Shown here piece after piece: positions 1 through 6,960 of a stretch of DNA of 14,246 nucleotides (positions are counted from its first letter, which is position 1; every line of letters starts with the position of its first letter). The notes below the pieces were generated by a model, which saw only the letters and a program-made list of their open reading frames with translations, made no database searches and was not told the DNA's origin. Where the stretch lies: the NCBI GenBank assembly GCA_947628025.1, contig CANQYH010000052.1, forward strand, positions 1 through 14,246, read 5' to 3'. The DNA comes from an uncultured Lachnospiraceae bacterium. GTDB taxonomy: Bacteria > Bacillota > Clostridia > Lachnospirales > Lachnospiraceae. The translations under genes were made by a program, and so were the position numbers.

Positions 1-562
1 CCTTTTCCTCCGGCTCCAAAAGCATCACGGTCCCGTACAGCTGGGCGAAAACGCCGCCCCGGTCGATGTCTCCCACCAGCAGGACCGGCGCATCCAGCAT
101 CCGCGCCAGGCCCATGTTCACGATATCATTCTCTTTTAAATTGATCTCCGCAGGGCTTCCGGCCCCCTCGATCACGATCACGTCGTATGCTTCTTCCAAG
201 CGGTGAAAAGCCGCCAGGATCTCCGGAACCAGCTGCTTTTTAAATCGAAAATACTCCCGCGCCGGCATGTTCCCCACCGGCACGCCCCGGACGATGACCT
301 GGGAACCCACGTCCGTGGTCGGCTTTAAGAGAATCGGGTTCATGTCCACAGAGGGCTCCGTCATGGCCGCCTCCGCCTGCACCACCTGGGCCCGTCCCAT
401 CTCCAGCCCGTCTTTCGTGATATAAGAATTGAGAGCCATATTTTGCGATTTAAACGGGGCCGCCCGCCAGCCGTCCTGCCGGAAGATCCGCAGAAGTCCC
501 GCTGTCAGCAGGCTCTTGCCCGCGCCCGACATGGTTCCCTGTATCATCAATGTCTTTGCCAT
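1..562 (-). CDS. cobQ: Cobyric acid synthase (CobQ/CbiP), N-terminal part, cut by window edge
   Basis: The minus-strand frame starting with ATG at 560-562 stays open for 187 codons to the left edge, so only the N-terminal part is present. It begins MAKTLMIQGTMSGAGKS, with the P-loop GTMSGAGKS at residues 9-17. It continues with the family hallmarks FKSQNMALNS (about 38-47), MGRAQVVQAEAA (55-66), NPILLKPT, VIEGAGSPAEIN and LVGDIDRGGVFAQLYGT. Family knowledge: this enzyme uses ATP and glutamine to amidate four carboxylates of adenosylcobyrinic acid a,c-diamide in the cytoplasm, giving adenosylcobyric acid. The C-terminal glutamine amidotransferase domain lies outside the window. It sits 124 bp downstream of cbiB on the same strand, with no terminator visible between them, so cotranscription is likely. 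An AAAGGA motif lies about 12 nt before the ATG, a rather long spacing. Confidence 0.95.
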   Translation of the reverse strand, partial: MAKTLMIQGTMSGAGKSLLTAGLLRIFRQDGWRAAPFKSQNMALNSYITKDGLEMGRAQVVQAEAAMTEPSVDMNPILLKPTTDVGSQVIVRGVPVGNMPAREYFRFKKQLVPEILAAFHRLEEAYDVIVIEGAGSPAEINLKENDIVNMGLARMLDAPVLLVGDIDRGGVFAQLYGTVMLLEPEEK

Positions 563-686
563 AAATCCCGCCGGATCCTTTCCTGTCCGCGCCTTTCACG
601 GTCCTTAGAATTCTCAGCCTGCCGCACCGGCGCTAAAAGGCCCGAGAACCAAACGCTCTATGATTCCAACGATTCTTTACGCGCTT

Positions 687-1682
687 TCACACAGATCCCC
701 GTAAAACGAGATTCCCCGCCGCCAGCAGCGCCAGTACCAACGCCGCCAATGCCAGCGCCGCCGTCCCGAACATCAGCCGGTTAGCCCGCCGGATATCCTC
801 TGTCTCGATCTCCCGCAGCGCGTCGCCGATCGTCGGCTTCTCATACAGTTTTCCGAAATAATACGCGTCGCCCGCCAGCTGCACCCGCAGCGCCCCCGCG
901 CACACCGATTCGGTCTGGGCCGAATTGGGGCTTTTATGCCGGAAGCGGTCCCGCAAAAAGATCCGCCAGGCATTGGCCCCGTCCATTCCCAAAAGGAACG
1001 CGGCCGCTGTCATAAAAAGCGCCGAAAGCCGGGCGGGGATCAGATTGACCAGGTCGTCCAGTCTGGCCGCGCACCGCCCGAAATACAGATACTTTTCATT
1101 CTTATATCCCACCATGGAATCCATGGTATTGACCGCTTTATAGAGGAACGCCCACGGCGCGCCGCCGAGCGCCATATAGAATAGCGGCGCTACGACCCCG
1201 TCCGACGTATTCTCCGCCACCGTTTCCACCGCCGCGCGGATGATCCCCTCTTTCGACAGCGGCTCCGTATCCCGGCCTACGATCATGGAGACCGCCGCTC
1301 TGGCCGCCTCCGTATCGTCCCTCCGGAACGCACGGTACACTTTCATGCTCTCCGTATACAGCGATCTCGCCGCCAGCATCTGGTAACACATGACACTCTC
1401 CACCGCGACGCGCACCGCCGGATGGAACCTCCCGGACAGCCATACCGCGCCGAACGCGCACACGCCCGTCGCCGTCAGCACCGCGATCACCAGGAAGATC
1501 CCGCCTGCCCGCTGTCCTCTCTCCGTGTCCGGAAGCAGCCGCCGCAGCGCCTTTTCGGTCCCGCCGATCAGCCTGCCCATCGCCCGCACGGGATGCGGAA
1601 AATGGTACGGATCGCCGAAAAGCAGGTCCAACGCCGCGCCTATGCAGATCGCGATCGCCCGCAGTTTTATGTCGTTCATCAT
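687..1682 (-). CDS. cbiB: Adenosylcobinamide-phosphate synthase (CbiB/CobD)
   Basis: Integral membrane protein of 331 residues, close to the family's usual 310-330. CbiB (CobD in the aerobic naming) attaches the aminopropanol arm to cobyric acid to give adenosylcobinamide (phosphate). Visible family motifs are DLLFGDPYHFPHPVRAMGRLIGG-like residues near the N-terminus (aspartate, GDP and HPV), then AENTSDGVVAPLF, AVNTMDSMVGY and AARLDDLVNLIPARL, with a hydrophobic last 30 residues. The frame is open further up to 1775, but I chose the ATG at 1682. It starts the recognisable protein, has GGGAG about 7 nt upstream, and the longer version would begin inside the promoter. A second ATG follows directly at 1679. 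It is the first gene of an apparent cbiB-cobQ operon. The product of the next enzyme, CobQ, is the substrate of CbiB. Confidence 0.95.
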   Translation of the reverse strand: MMNDIKLRAIAICIGAALDLLFGDPYHFPHPVRAMGRLIGGTEKALRRLLPDTERGQRAGGIFLVIAVLTATGVCAFGAVWLSGRFHPAVRVAVESVMCYQMLAARSLYTESMKVYRAFRRDDTEAARAAVSMIVGRDTEPLSKEGIIRAAVETVAENTSDGVVAPLFYMALGGAPWAFLYKAVNTMDSMVGYKNEKYLYFGRCAARLDDLVNLIPARLSALFMTAAAFLLGMDGANAWRIFLRDRFRHKSPNSAQTESVCAGALRVQLAGDAYYFGKLYEKPTIGDALREIETEDIRRANRLMFGTAALALAALVLALLAAGNLVLRGSV

Positions 1683-1763
1683 TCTCCCACTCCCGAACCC
1701 CGCGCTGTTTTCCGACCGCCGGAAGCATCCCCTCTGAAACGGCGCTTCCCGCGCGTAACTTTT

Positions 1764-1792
1764 ATTATACACCAAACGCCTGCGTTTGTTTC
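1764..1792 (-). promoter_or_regulatory. Probable sigma-A promoter of cbiB-cobQ with embedded palindrome
   Basis: The minus strand has an exact TATAAT at 1769-1764 and, 17 bp upstream, GAAACA at 1792-1787 (3 of 6 matches to TTGACA). The predicted transcript starts near 1757, giving a leader of about 75 nt before the cbiB ATG. A perfect inverted repeat, CAAACGC-CT-GCGTTTG (1773-1788), fills the spacer and touches the -35, a position that suits a repressor operator. I see no cobalamin riboswitch consensus in the short leader. Confidence 0.6.
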
Positions 1793-1822
1793 TTACATTT
1801 TTCTAAAAATACCGCAATCCGG

Positions 1823-2347
1823 CTATAATTGGATCCAATAACGCTGCACGGTCTGCCCGTCTTCTTCCACTTCGTTTTCCAATACGCCGCCATTGTTTAC
1901 GATCGATCTGGCGGAACCTATGTTATCTTTGTTGCACGTCATCAATACTCTCCCGATCCCCAGCTTCCTGCATTCTTCCAGTGCCAGCGCGATCATTGAC
2001 GTCCCGTAGCCTTTTCTTCTTTCGCTGGGCCGGATCCCGTCCCCTATATGCCCGCCGGTCTTTAGCAGCGTATCGTTTAGACGGTGGCGGATATTGACGG
2101 CCCCTACCAATCGATTTCTGTCTTTGTCAAGGCAAAAGAACACGCTGTTAGGAACTTCGCCGCTTTCATTTTCTTCCTTTGTGTCAAGGTTTTCTATGTA
2201 ATATTCCAGATCGTGGAAATCATGTTTCCATATTTTCCACGGAGACCGGTCCGTATGATTCTTAATAATATCGTCTTTCCATTCCGTCAGCATATCAAAC
2301 AACTGTTCTCTGTATTCCGCCGTTATTTTTATCAATTCAATATTCAT
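1823..2347 (-). CDS. GNAT family N-acetyltransferase
   Basis: Predicted soluble protein of 174 residues. The acetyl-CoA pyrophosphate-binding signature of the GNAT fold is visible as RPSERRKGYGTSMI (motif A, R/Q-x-x-G-x-G/A), preceded by the beta strand LVGAVNIRHRLN. It is followed by ALEECRKLGIGRVLMTCNKDNIGSARSIVNNGG, the usual motif B pattern of a conserved Asn followed by Ala-Arg. Such enzymes transfer an acetyl group from acetyl-CoA to an amine; the substrate cannot be read from the sequence. The frame is open to 2644, but homology starts at ATG 2347, which has GGGAG 7 nt upstream. The stop of a small upstream frame overlaps this ATG as ATGA. The gene appears to have its own promoter and is not obviously tied to the cobalamin genes downstream. 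Confidence 0.88.
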   Translation of the reverse strand: MNIELIKITAEYREQLFDMLTEWKDDIIKNHTDRSPWKIWKHDFHDLEYYIENLDTKEENESGEVPNSVFFCLDKDRNRLVGAVNIRHRLNDTLLKTGGHIGDGIRPSERRKGYGTSMIALALEECRKLGIGRVLMTCNKDNIGSARSIVNNGGVLENEVEEDGQTVQRYWIQL

Positions 2348-2463
2348 GGCTGCGCTCCCAACCTCCGATCTGCGTGAAAAGCCCCGGCGATCCAAACAGT
2401 CCCGCTGTCCTGTCTCTTTGCGGAGACCGCACGAACAACACGATCCGCTGGTCTTATTCTCAT
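2344..2463 (-). other. Possible 39-residue leader ORF overlapping the acetyltransferase start
   Basis: Inside the long leader of the acetyltransferase mRNA, an ATG at 2461-2463 opens 39 codons, arginine-rich at the start (MRIRPADRVVRAV). The frame ends with TGA at 2344-2346, sharing ATGA with the acetyltransferase start. That overlap is the classic arrangement for translational coupling, and Gram-positive leader peptides are often placed this way. The proposed ribosome binding site is weak (AGAAG only). A short hairpin, GTCTC-CGCAAA-GAGAC, lies within the frame. Chance is a serious alternative. Confidence 0.25.
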
Positions 2464-2548
2464 TGTCTTCTGTCCCGCCGCCCGGGAATCCGATGATCCT
2501 CCGCAAGGGCGCTCCTTTCGCCGGATGATCTTCCGCACGGCGCTTATC

Positions 2549-2577
2549 ATTATACCATCCCAACAGAAAGAAATCTA
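2549..2577 (-). promoter_or_regulatory. Probable extended -10 promoter of the acetyltransferase
   Basis: The minus strand reads TGG-TATAAT, with the -10 at 2554-2549 and the TG of an extended -10 directly upstream. The -35 at 17 bp spacing is TAGATT, a weak match (3 of 6), as is common when an extended -10 is present. It predicts a leader of roughly 190 nt before the ATG at 2347. Confidence 0.55.
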
Positions 2578-2994
2578 CCTTTATCGGAACGCCGGCCAAT
2601 GAACCAATGGACCTGCATCCGGACCGCCAAAAGGCATAACACAAAGTCCGGCACGGTCAGTCTCCGCTGGATCGGCTTTTGCGATGCGGAGAGGTATTTT
2701 GTTTATTTGTCCGAGGATGAAAGCCAAACTTGCAGGAAATCGCCGAAAGTTTTAAGAGCATCCCAGAGGTTCTTTCGCCTGCCTTGTCCTCGCAGAGTTT
2801 TGCAATAGCGCTGTCGATTGACTCAAGTCCATATCCATTCATTCCGCATTTTAAAAACGCTCCGGCATCTTCCCGGTTCTGACCATTGCACACGTCTTTC
2901 CCGGAGATCTCTCATAGGAAAATCATAAGAATTTCTGAGGAAAATCCACATAAAAAATTAGGCGCAAACCAAAAAACAGGAGCTCCGCCTTTGG
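2578..2994. other. Gene-poor interval between two divergent promoters
   Basis: No convincing intact gene lies between the acetyltransferase promoter (reading left) and the vanG promoter (reading right). The only notable content is a minus-strand open frame at 2657-2893. It has plausible codon use and more A+T than its flanks, but no recognised family. No tRNA, CRISPR array or insertion-sequence end is visible. Confidence 0.6.
2657..2893 (-). pseudogene. Possible decayed gene fragment, unrecognised
   Basis: A minus-strand frame of 78 codons starts with GTG at 2891-2893 and ends in TGA. The central part (about residues 8-60) reads like real protein, for example MNGYGLESIDSAIAKLCED and MLLKLSAISCKFGFHPR, with mixed, A+T-tolerant codons. 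The last 20 residues look like non-coding translation. There is only a weak GGGAAAG ahead of the GTG. I do not recognise a family. It may be the tail of a lost gene, or chance. Confidence 0.2.
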
Positions 2995-3000
2995 TACAAT
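2992..3000 (+). promoter_or_regulatory. Probable extended -10 promoter of vanG-vanT
   Basis: TG-G-TACAAT at 2992-3000 matches the extended -10 consensus with one substitution. The -35 position is an A-run with no match to TTGACA, so the promoter may be weak or activator-dependent. It would give a leader of about 170 nt before the vanG ATG. No TTAAGTT-type repeats like those in front of the VTC gene are seen here. Confidence 0.4.
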
Positions 3001-3176
3001 GAACGTGCCGGGGTAAAACCGGTTCCGCGGCGCGAGACACCGGCGGATGGAGGTTTCTTTCCGGCTGCGCATAGACGCCCCGGCAGGACATTTTTCCGGC
3101 GAGGGAATACGGGCTTTCCGGCTTTCACGGCAAACCAATCCGCAAAACAGAAGAAAAAGGAAAGGACATAAGAATC

Positions 3177-4262
3177 ATGAAAAAGAAGATCGCGGTCATT
3201 TTCGGCGGCTGCTCCGGCGAATATCCGGTTTCGCTGCAGTCGGCGTATTCCGTTTTTGAACACATCAACAAAAATAAATACGAGATCCTCCCGATCGGGA
3301 TCACAAGGGACGGACGATGGTTCCACTATACGGGAAATTACGAGCGGATCCCGGAGGACCGGTGGACCGCCAATGAACGGCAGCTCCGGCCGGTCATTTT
3401 CTCCATGGACCGAAGCCGCGGAGGATTTTGGGAACGAATGGACGAAGCCTCCGCGGGCCTGCCCATGTCTGCGGCGTTCTCAAACGGCATGTACCGCGCG
3501 CTTCCCGTCGATCTGGTCTTCCCGATCCTCCACGGCAAAAACGGCGAGGATGGGACGCTGCAGGGGATGCTGGAGCTGGCGGGGATCCCGTTCGCCGGCT
3601 GCGGCTGCCTCTCCTCCGCTCTCTGTATGGACAAGGACCGCGCCCACCGGCTGGTCAGCCAGGCCGGGATCGCCGTTCCCCGGGCCGTCACGTTCCGGCG
3701 CGGGGAAACGGCGGCGGCCCTGGCGGAGATCTCCGCACGGCTTTCGTATCCTCTTTTTATCAAGCCGGTACGCTCCGGCTCCTCGCTGGGGATCGCAAAG
3801 ATCCATGGACCAAAAGAGCTGGAGGAGGCGGTAGAAACGGCCTTTGCTTACGACGAAGAAGTGACCGCAGAGGAAGCCGTGCCTGGTTTCGAGACCGGCT
3901 GCGCGGTTATGGGGACGGACGCGCTCACGGCCGGGCGCGTGGACGAGATCGAGCTGTCGGACGGTTTCTTCGATTACACGGAAAAATATACCCTGCGGAC
4001 CTCCCGGATCCACATGCCGGCGCGGATCCCGGCGGAGACGGAGAGACGGATCCAGGAAACCGCCAAGCGCATTTACCGGATCCTGGGCTGTTCGGGTTTT
4101 GCGCGGGTGGACCTGTTCCTGACGCCCGATGGAGAGATCGTTTTCAACGAAGTCAACACGATCCCCGGCCTTACCTCCCACAGCCGCTACCCGAACATGA
4201 TGAAAGGCATCGGGATCGGCTTCGGGGAAATGCTGGACCGGATCCTCGAACCGTACCTGTAA
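3177..4262 (+). CDS. vanG: VanG-type D-alanine:D-serine ligase
   Basis: ATP-grasp ligase of 361 residues. This family joins D-Ala to D-Ser so that cell-wall precursors end in D-Ala-D-Ser, to which vancomycin binds less well. The sequence follows VanG motif by motif: VIFGGCSGEYPVSLQSA (8-23), PIGITRDGRWFHYTG, LVFPILHGKNGEDGTLQGM (113-131), SSALCMDKDRAHRLV (146-160), YPLFIKPVRSGSS (191-203), VDEIEL (255-260) leading into the omega loop GFFDYTEKYT (263-272), GCSGFARVDLF, and the Mg/ATP residues in FNEVNTIPG (323-331). The loop has Phe265 where D-Ala:D-Ala ligases have the Tyr of YDY, consistent with D-Ser use (family knowledge, recalled). It is about 12 residues longer than E. faecalis VanG as I recall it, from an insert near residues 84-105. 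GGAAAGGA lies about 10 nt before the ATG. vanT follows after 28 nt. No vanXY is nearby. Confidence 0.92.
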   Translation: MKKKIAVIFGGCSGEYPVSLQSAYSVFEHINKNKYEILPIGITRDGRWFHYTGNYERIPEDRWTANERQLRPVIFSMDRSRGGFWERMDEASAGLPMSAAFSNGMYRALPVDLVFPILHGKNGEDGTLQGMLELAGIPFAGCGCLSSALCMDKDRAHRLVSQAGIAVPRAVTFRRGETAAALAEISARLSYPLFIKPVRSGSSLGIAKIHGPKELEEAVETAFAYDEEVTAEEAVPGFETGCAVMGTDALTAGRVDEIELSDGFFDYTEKYTLRTSRIHMPARIPAETERRIQETAKRIYRILGCSGFARVDLFLTPDGEIVFNEVNTIPGLTSHSRYPNMMKGIGIGFGEMLDRILEPYL

Positions 4263-4290
4263 AGGGCGGCGGTCCCGGGAGGCGGTTTTT

Positions 4291-6543
4291 ATGACAATAC
4301 CTGCGATCGGTCCAAAGCGGCCGGACATTGATCCCAAAATACCCATGAATCATGAAAAAAGCTGCGCCGGCGTCGACCTGTTCCGGACTGTAGCCGCGTT
4401 TTTAGTCGTCGCGATCCACACGTCGCCGCTTGCCTCGTTCAGCGTGACCGGCGATTTTTTTCTGACCCGGGTCCTCGCCCGGCTCGCCGTGCCGTTCTTT
4501 TTCACGGCCTCCGGCTTTTTCATGATTTCCTGCTATTCGTGCGGCTGCGAAAGGCTGAAAAAGTTCGTTTCCCGCACGCTTTGCATCTACGGAGCGGCCA
4601 TTCTGCTCTGCCTGCCGCTCAATGTTTACAACCATTATTTCGAGAGGGAACCGCTTCTGCCAACGCTGATCCGGGACCTGGTCTTTGACGGGACCCTCTA
4701 CCATCTGTGGTACCTGCCTGCCTCCGCGCTGGGCGGCGCGATCGCCTGGTACCTGGTGCGGAAATGGGATTATAAACGGGCTTTCGCGGCCGCCTGGCTC
4801 CTGTACCTGACCGGCCTGGGCGGGGACAGCTACTTCGGTCTGACCGAACAGATCGCCGGATCGATCCCGGCGCTGGGCAATTTCTATGGGCGGCTGTTTG
4901 AGATCATGGACCAGACGCGGAACGGCCTGTTTTTCGCGCCTCTTTTCTTCGTATGCGGCGGGTGGATGGCGGACCGAGGCCGGACGCTCTCCCTGCGCCA
5001 ATGTCTGGGCGGCGGGATCCTCAGCTTCGCCATGCTGTGCCTTGAGGCCGCGGCGGTCCATCTGTTCGGCTGGCCGCGCTTCGACAGCATGTACCTGCTG
5101 CTTCCCGTCTGCGGCTTTTTCCTGTTCCAGCTGCTTTTGCAATGGCGGGGCCGGCGTTTCCGCAGCCTGCGGACCTTTTCCCTCCTGGTCTATCTGCTCC
5201 ATCCGCTGATGATCGTGGCGGTCCGTTTCCTGGCACGGCCGCTGCGCCTGCAGGAACTGCTCGTCGAAAACAGCGCCGTCCATTTTCTGGCGGTCTGCCT
5301 GCTTACGAGCCTGTTTGCGGCTGCCTGGGCGTGGCTGGAACCGCGGTTTCGGGGGAAAAACTGCGAACCGGACTCCGGTTCCAAAGACACCGGACGTGCC
5401 TGGATCGAGATCGACCTGAGCCGTCTGCTATGCAATGCCCGGACGCTGCGGGAGCTGGCGCCCTCCGGCTGCGAACTGATGGCCGTCGTAAAAGCGTCCG
5501 CTTACGGTCACGGCGCGTTCCGGACGGCGTCCGCGCTGGAAAAGGCCGGCGTCCACGCGTTTGCCGTGGCCACGATCGACGAGGCCGCCGCCCTGCGCAG
5601 CTGTGGGATCCGCGGCGAGATCCTGGTCCTTGGCTATACGGACGTGCGCCGGGCCACAGAACTGAAGCGCTATGATCTGATCCAGACGCTGACCGGCTTC
5701 GAATACGCCGAAGAGCTGAACCGCCGGGGGATCCCCGTAAAAACCCATCTAAAGATCGACACCGGTATGCGCCGCCTCGGCGTGCCCTGGGACCGGCCCG
5801 ATCAGACGGAAGCGGTCCTGTCGATGCCGAACCTGCGCGTCTGCGGCCTGTTTTCCCATCTGTGCTGTGCGGACAGTCCGGATGCGGCGGACATAGACTT
5901 TACGCAAGAGCAGATCCGCCGTTTTTACAGCCTGACCGAACGATTGGAACAAGACGGTTTCTCTGTTCCCAAGCTCCACATCCAGAGCAGCTACGGGCTT
6001 TTGAATGTTCCCGGTCTGCGCTGCGATTACGTCCGGCCCGGCATCGCTCTCTACGGCGTCCATTCCTCTCCGGACTGCCTGGCGCTGCGTTCTCCCGCGC
6101 TCCGGCCCGTCTTGTCCCTGAAAGCCAGGGTCGTGCTGATCCGGCAGTTACGGACCGGTGAAAGCTGCGGCTACGGCCGGGCGTTTACCGCCTCCCGCGA
6201 CGCCCGCCTGGCGATCCTGTCCATCGGCTATGCGGACGGCGTCCCGCGCAGCCTCTCCTGCGGCAAAGGCCGGGTCCTGATCCGCGGCCGCTATGCTCCC
6301 ATCGCCGGACGGATCTGCATGGACCAGCTTTTCGCCGACGTCACGGATATTCCCGGCGTCTCCATCGGGGACATCGCGACGCTGATCGGCGAGGACGGCG
6401 GCGCCGCGCTGTCCGCACCGGACGTCGCCTGGGCCGCCTCCACCATCAGCAACGAGCTGCTGAGCCGGCTGGGCGGCAGGCTGCCGGTGGTCGTGCGCGA
6501 AACGGGCGGGGCCCCGGACGGCACGGCGGCACAATCCCGCTGA
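4291..6543 (+). CDS. vanT: VanT-type membrane-bound serine racemase
   Basis: Two-domain protein of 750 residues. Residues about 28-345 are a multi-pass membrane domain of the acyltransferase-3 type (VDLFRTVAAFLVVAIHTSP, then TLYHLWYLPA), thought to take part in L-Ser uptake. Residues about 366-735 are an alanine-racemase-type PLP domain. The PLP lysine is Lys401 in AVVKASAYGHG, and the opposite catalytic Tyr is Tyr628 in SCGYGRAF. GYADG and AGRICMDQ are also present. Asn721 in TISN stands where alanine racemases have Tyr (TISY), the known serine-racemase mark. The role would be making D-Ser for VanG. A good Shine-Dalgarno (GGGAGG, about 8 nt) supports ATG 4291. An ATG at 4345 fits homologue lengths better but lacks a ribosome binding site. 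It is 28 nt after vanG, so one operon is likely. Confidence 0.93.
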   Translation: MTIPAIGPKRPDIDPKIPMNHEKSCAGVDLFRTVAAFLVVAIHTSPLASFSVTGDFFLTRVLARLAVPFFFTASGFFMISCYSCGCERLKKFVSRTLCIYGAAILLCLPLNVYNHYFEREPLLPTLIRDLVFDGTLYHLWYLPASALGGAIAWYLVRKWDYKRAFAAAWLLYLTGLGGDSYFGLTEQIAGSIPALGNFYGRLFEIMDQTRNGLFFAPLFFVCGGWMADRGRTLSLRQCLGGGILSFAMLCLEAAAVHLFGWPRFDSMYLLLPVCGFFLFQLLLQWRGRRFRSLRTFSLLVYLLHPLMIVAVRFLARPLRLQELLVENSAVHFLAVCLLTSLFAAAWAWLEPRFRGKNCEPDSGSKDTGRAWIEIDLSRLLCNARTLRELAPSGCELMAVVKASAYGHGAFRTASALEKAGVHAFAVATIDEAAALRSCGIRGEILVLGYTDVRRATELKRYDLIQTLTGFEYAEELNRRGIPVKTHLKIDTGMRRLGVPWDRPDQTEAVLSMPNLRVCGLFSHLCCADSPDAADIDFTQEQIRRFYSLTERLEQDGFSVPKLHIQSSYGLLNVPGLRCDYVRPGIALYGVHSSPDCLALRSPALRPVLSLKARVVLIRQLRTGESCGYGRAFTASRDARLAILSIGYADGVPRSLSCGKGRVLIRGRYAPIAGRICMDQLFADVTDIPGVSIGDIATLIGEDGGAALSAPDVAWAASTISNELLSRLGGRLPVVVRETGGAPDGTAAQSR

Positions 6544-6591
6544 TGCCGCACCGCCAGCGGACGGAGTTTCACCCGCCGCAAAACGCAAAAC

Positions 6592-6629
6592 AGGCCGGAA
6601 CCGCTGCTCTCTGACAGCCGTTCCGGCCT
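6592..6629. terminator. Bidirectional terminator hairpin between convergent units
   Basis: Arms 6592-6606 and 6615-6629 pair at 14 of 15 positions around an 8-nt loop, starting with AGGCCGGAAC. On the minus strand the stem is followed by GTTTTGCGTTTTG, a fair U-rich tail, so it would end transcripts from the transposase remnant and beta-galactosidase side. On the plus strand only TT follows, so termination after vanT is less certain. Confidence 0.6.
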
Positions 6630-6662
6630 TGTCCGCCGGCGCCGGACGCACATATGCTTCGA

Positions 6663-6960
6663 TCATCCCTGCCCCTGCGTTTTCCTCTGCAGGTTCCGGA
6701 CCGTCTCCGGCGGCAGACCCAGGATCTGCGCGATCTTATCCGGAGAAAGCGTTCCGTCTTTCAAAAGTTTGGCAGCCGCATCCGTACGTTCTTCTTCGCG
6801 TCCCTCAATACGTCCCTCAATACGTCCCTCCTCGCGGCTCAGGCGTTTCTCATTTTGAATGTGCAGTTCCTCATCGTATTCTTCCAGGATCCTATCCGTC
6901 ACCTCCGCACGGTTTTTCAAGAGAATATCTGCCAATACCTCGTCCGCGATGCAAACTCAT
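6663..6960 (-). pseudogene. C-terminal remnant of a PD-(D/E)XK (Rpn-type) transposase-family protein
   Basis: Only about 99 codons remain, with no proper start. The frame is open up to the beta-galactosidase stop and reads ADEVLADILLKNRAEVTDRI, then EEYDEELHIQNEKR, then a low-complexity REEGRIEGRIEGREEERTD stretch (imperfect tandem repeats in the DNA at 6796-6834), and a tail LLKDGTLSPDKIAQILGLP. This is the usual C-terminal third of the Rpn/YhgA-like, PD-(D/E)XK nuclease family transposases. The catalytic N-terminal domain is missing. The recommended reading is a dead relic; a TTG within it could start a short product of 90 residues, but no ribosome binding site supports that. It lies directly against the end of the beta-galactosidase gene. 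Confidence 0.75.

Noticed and set aside
443..784. Plus-strand frame of 113 codons across the cobQ start and cbiB end
   Set aside because: It covers two clear minus-strand coding ends and their gap, and has no recognisable domain.
1683..1822. Cobalamin riboswitch upstream of cbiB
   Set aside because: The leader after the predicted transcription start is only about 75 nt, too short, and I see no B12-box-like conserved segment.
2941..3000. Minus-strand terminator (AGGCG...CGCCT followed by a T-run)
   Set aside because: Only a 5-bp stem with a 20-nt loop, and no gene upstream on that strand that would need it.
3428..4346. Overlapping long frames on both strands inside vanG
   Set aside because: GC-rich shadows of the ligase; composition is Gly/Arg/Asp-rich without any family motif.
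4402..5283. Minus-strand open frame of 293 codons
   Set aside because: Antisense to the vanT membrane domain; the Gln/Arg/Pro-rich translation is an artefact of the complementary strand.
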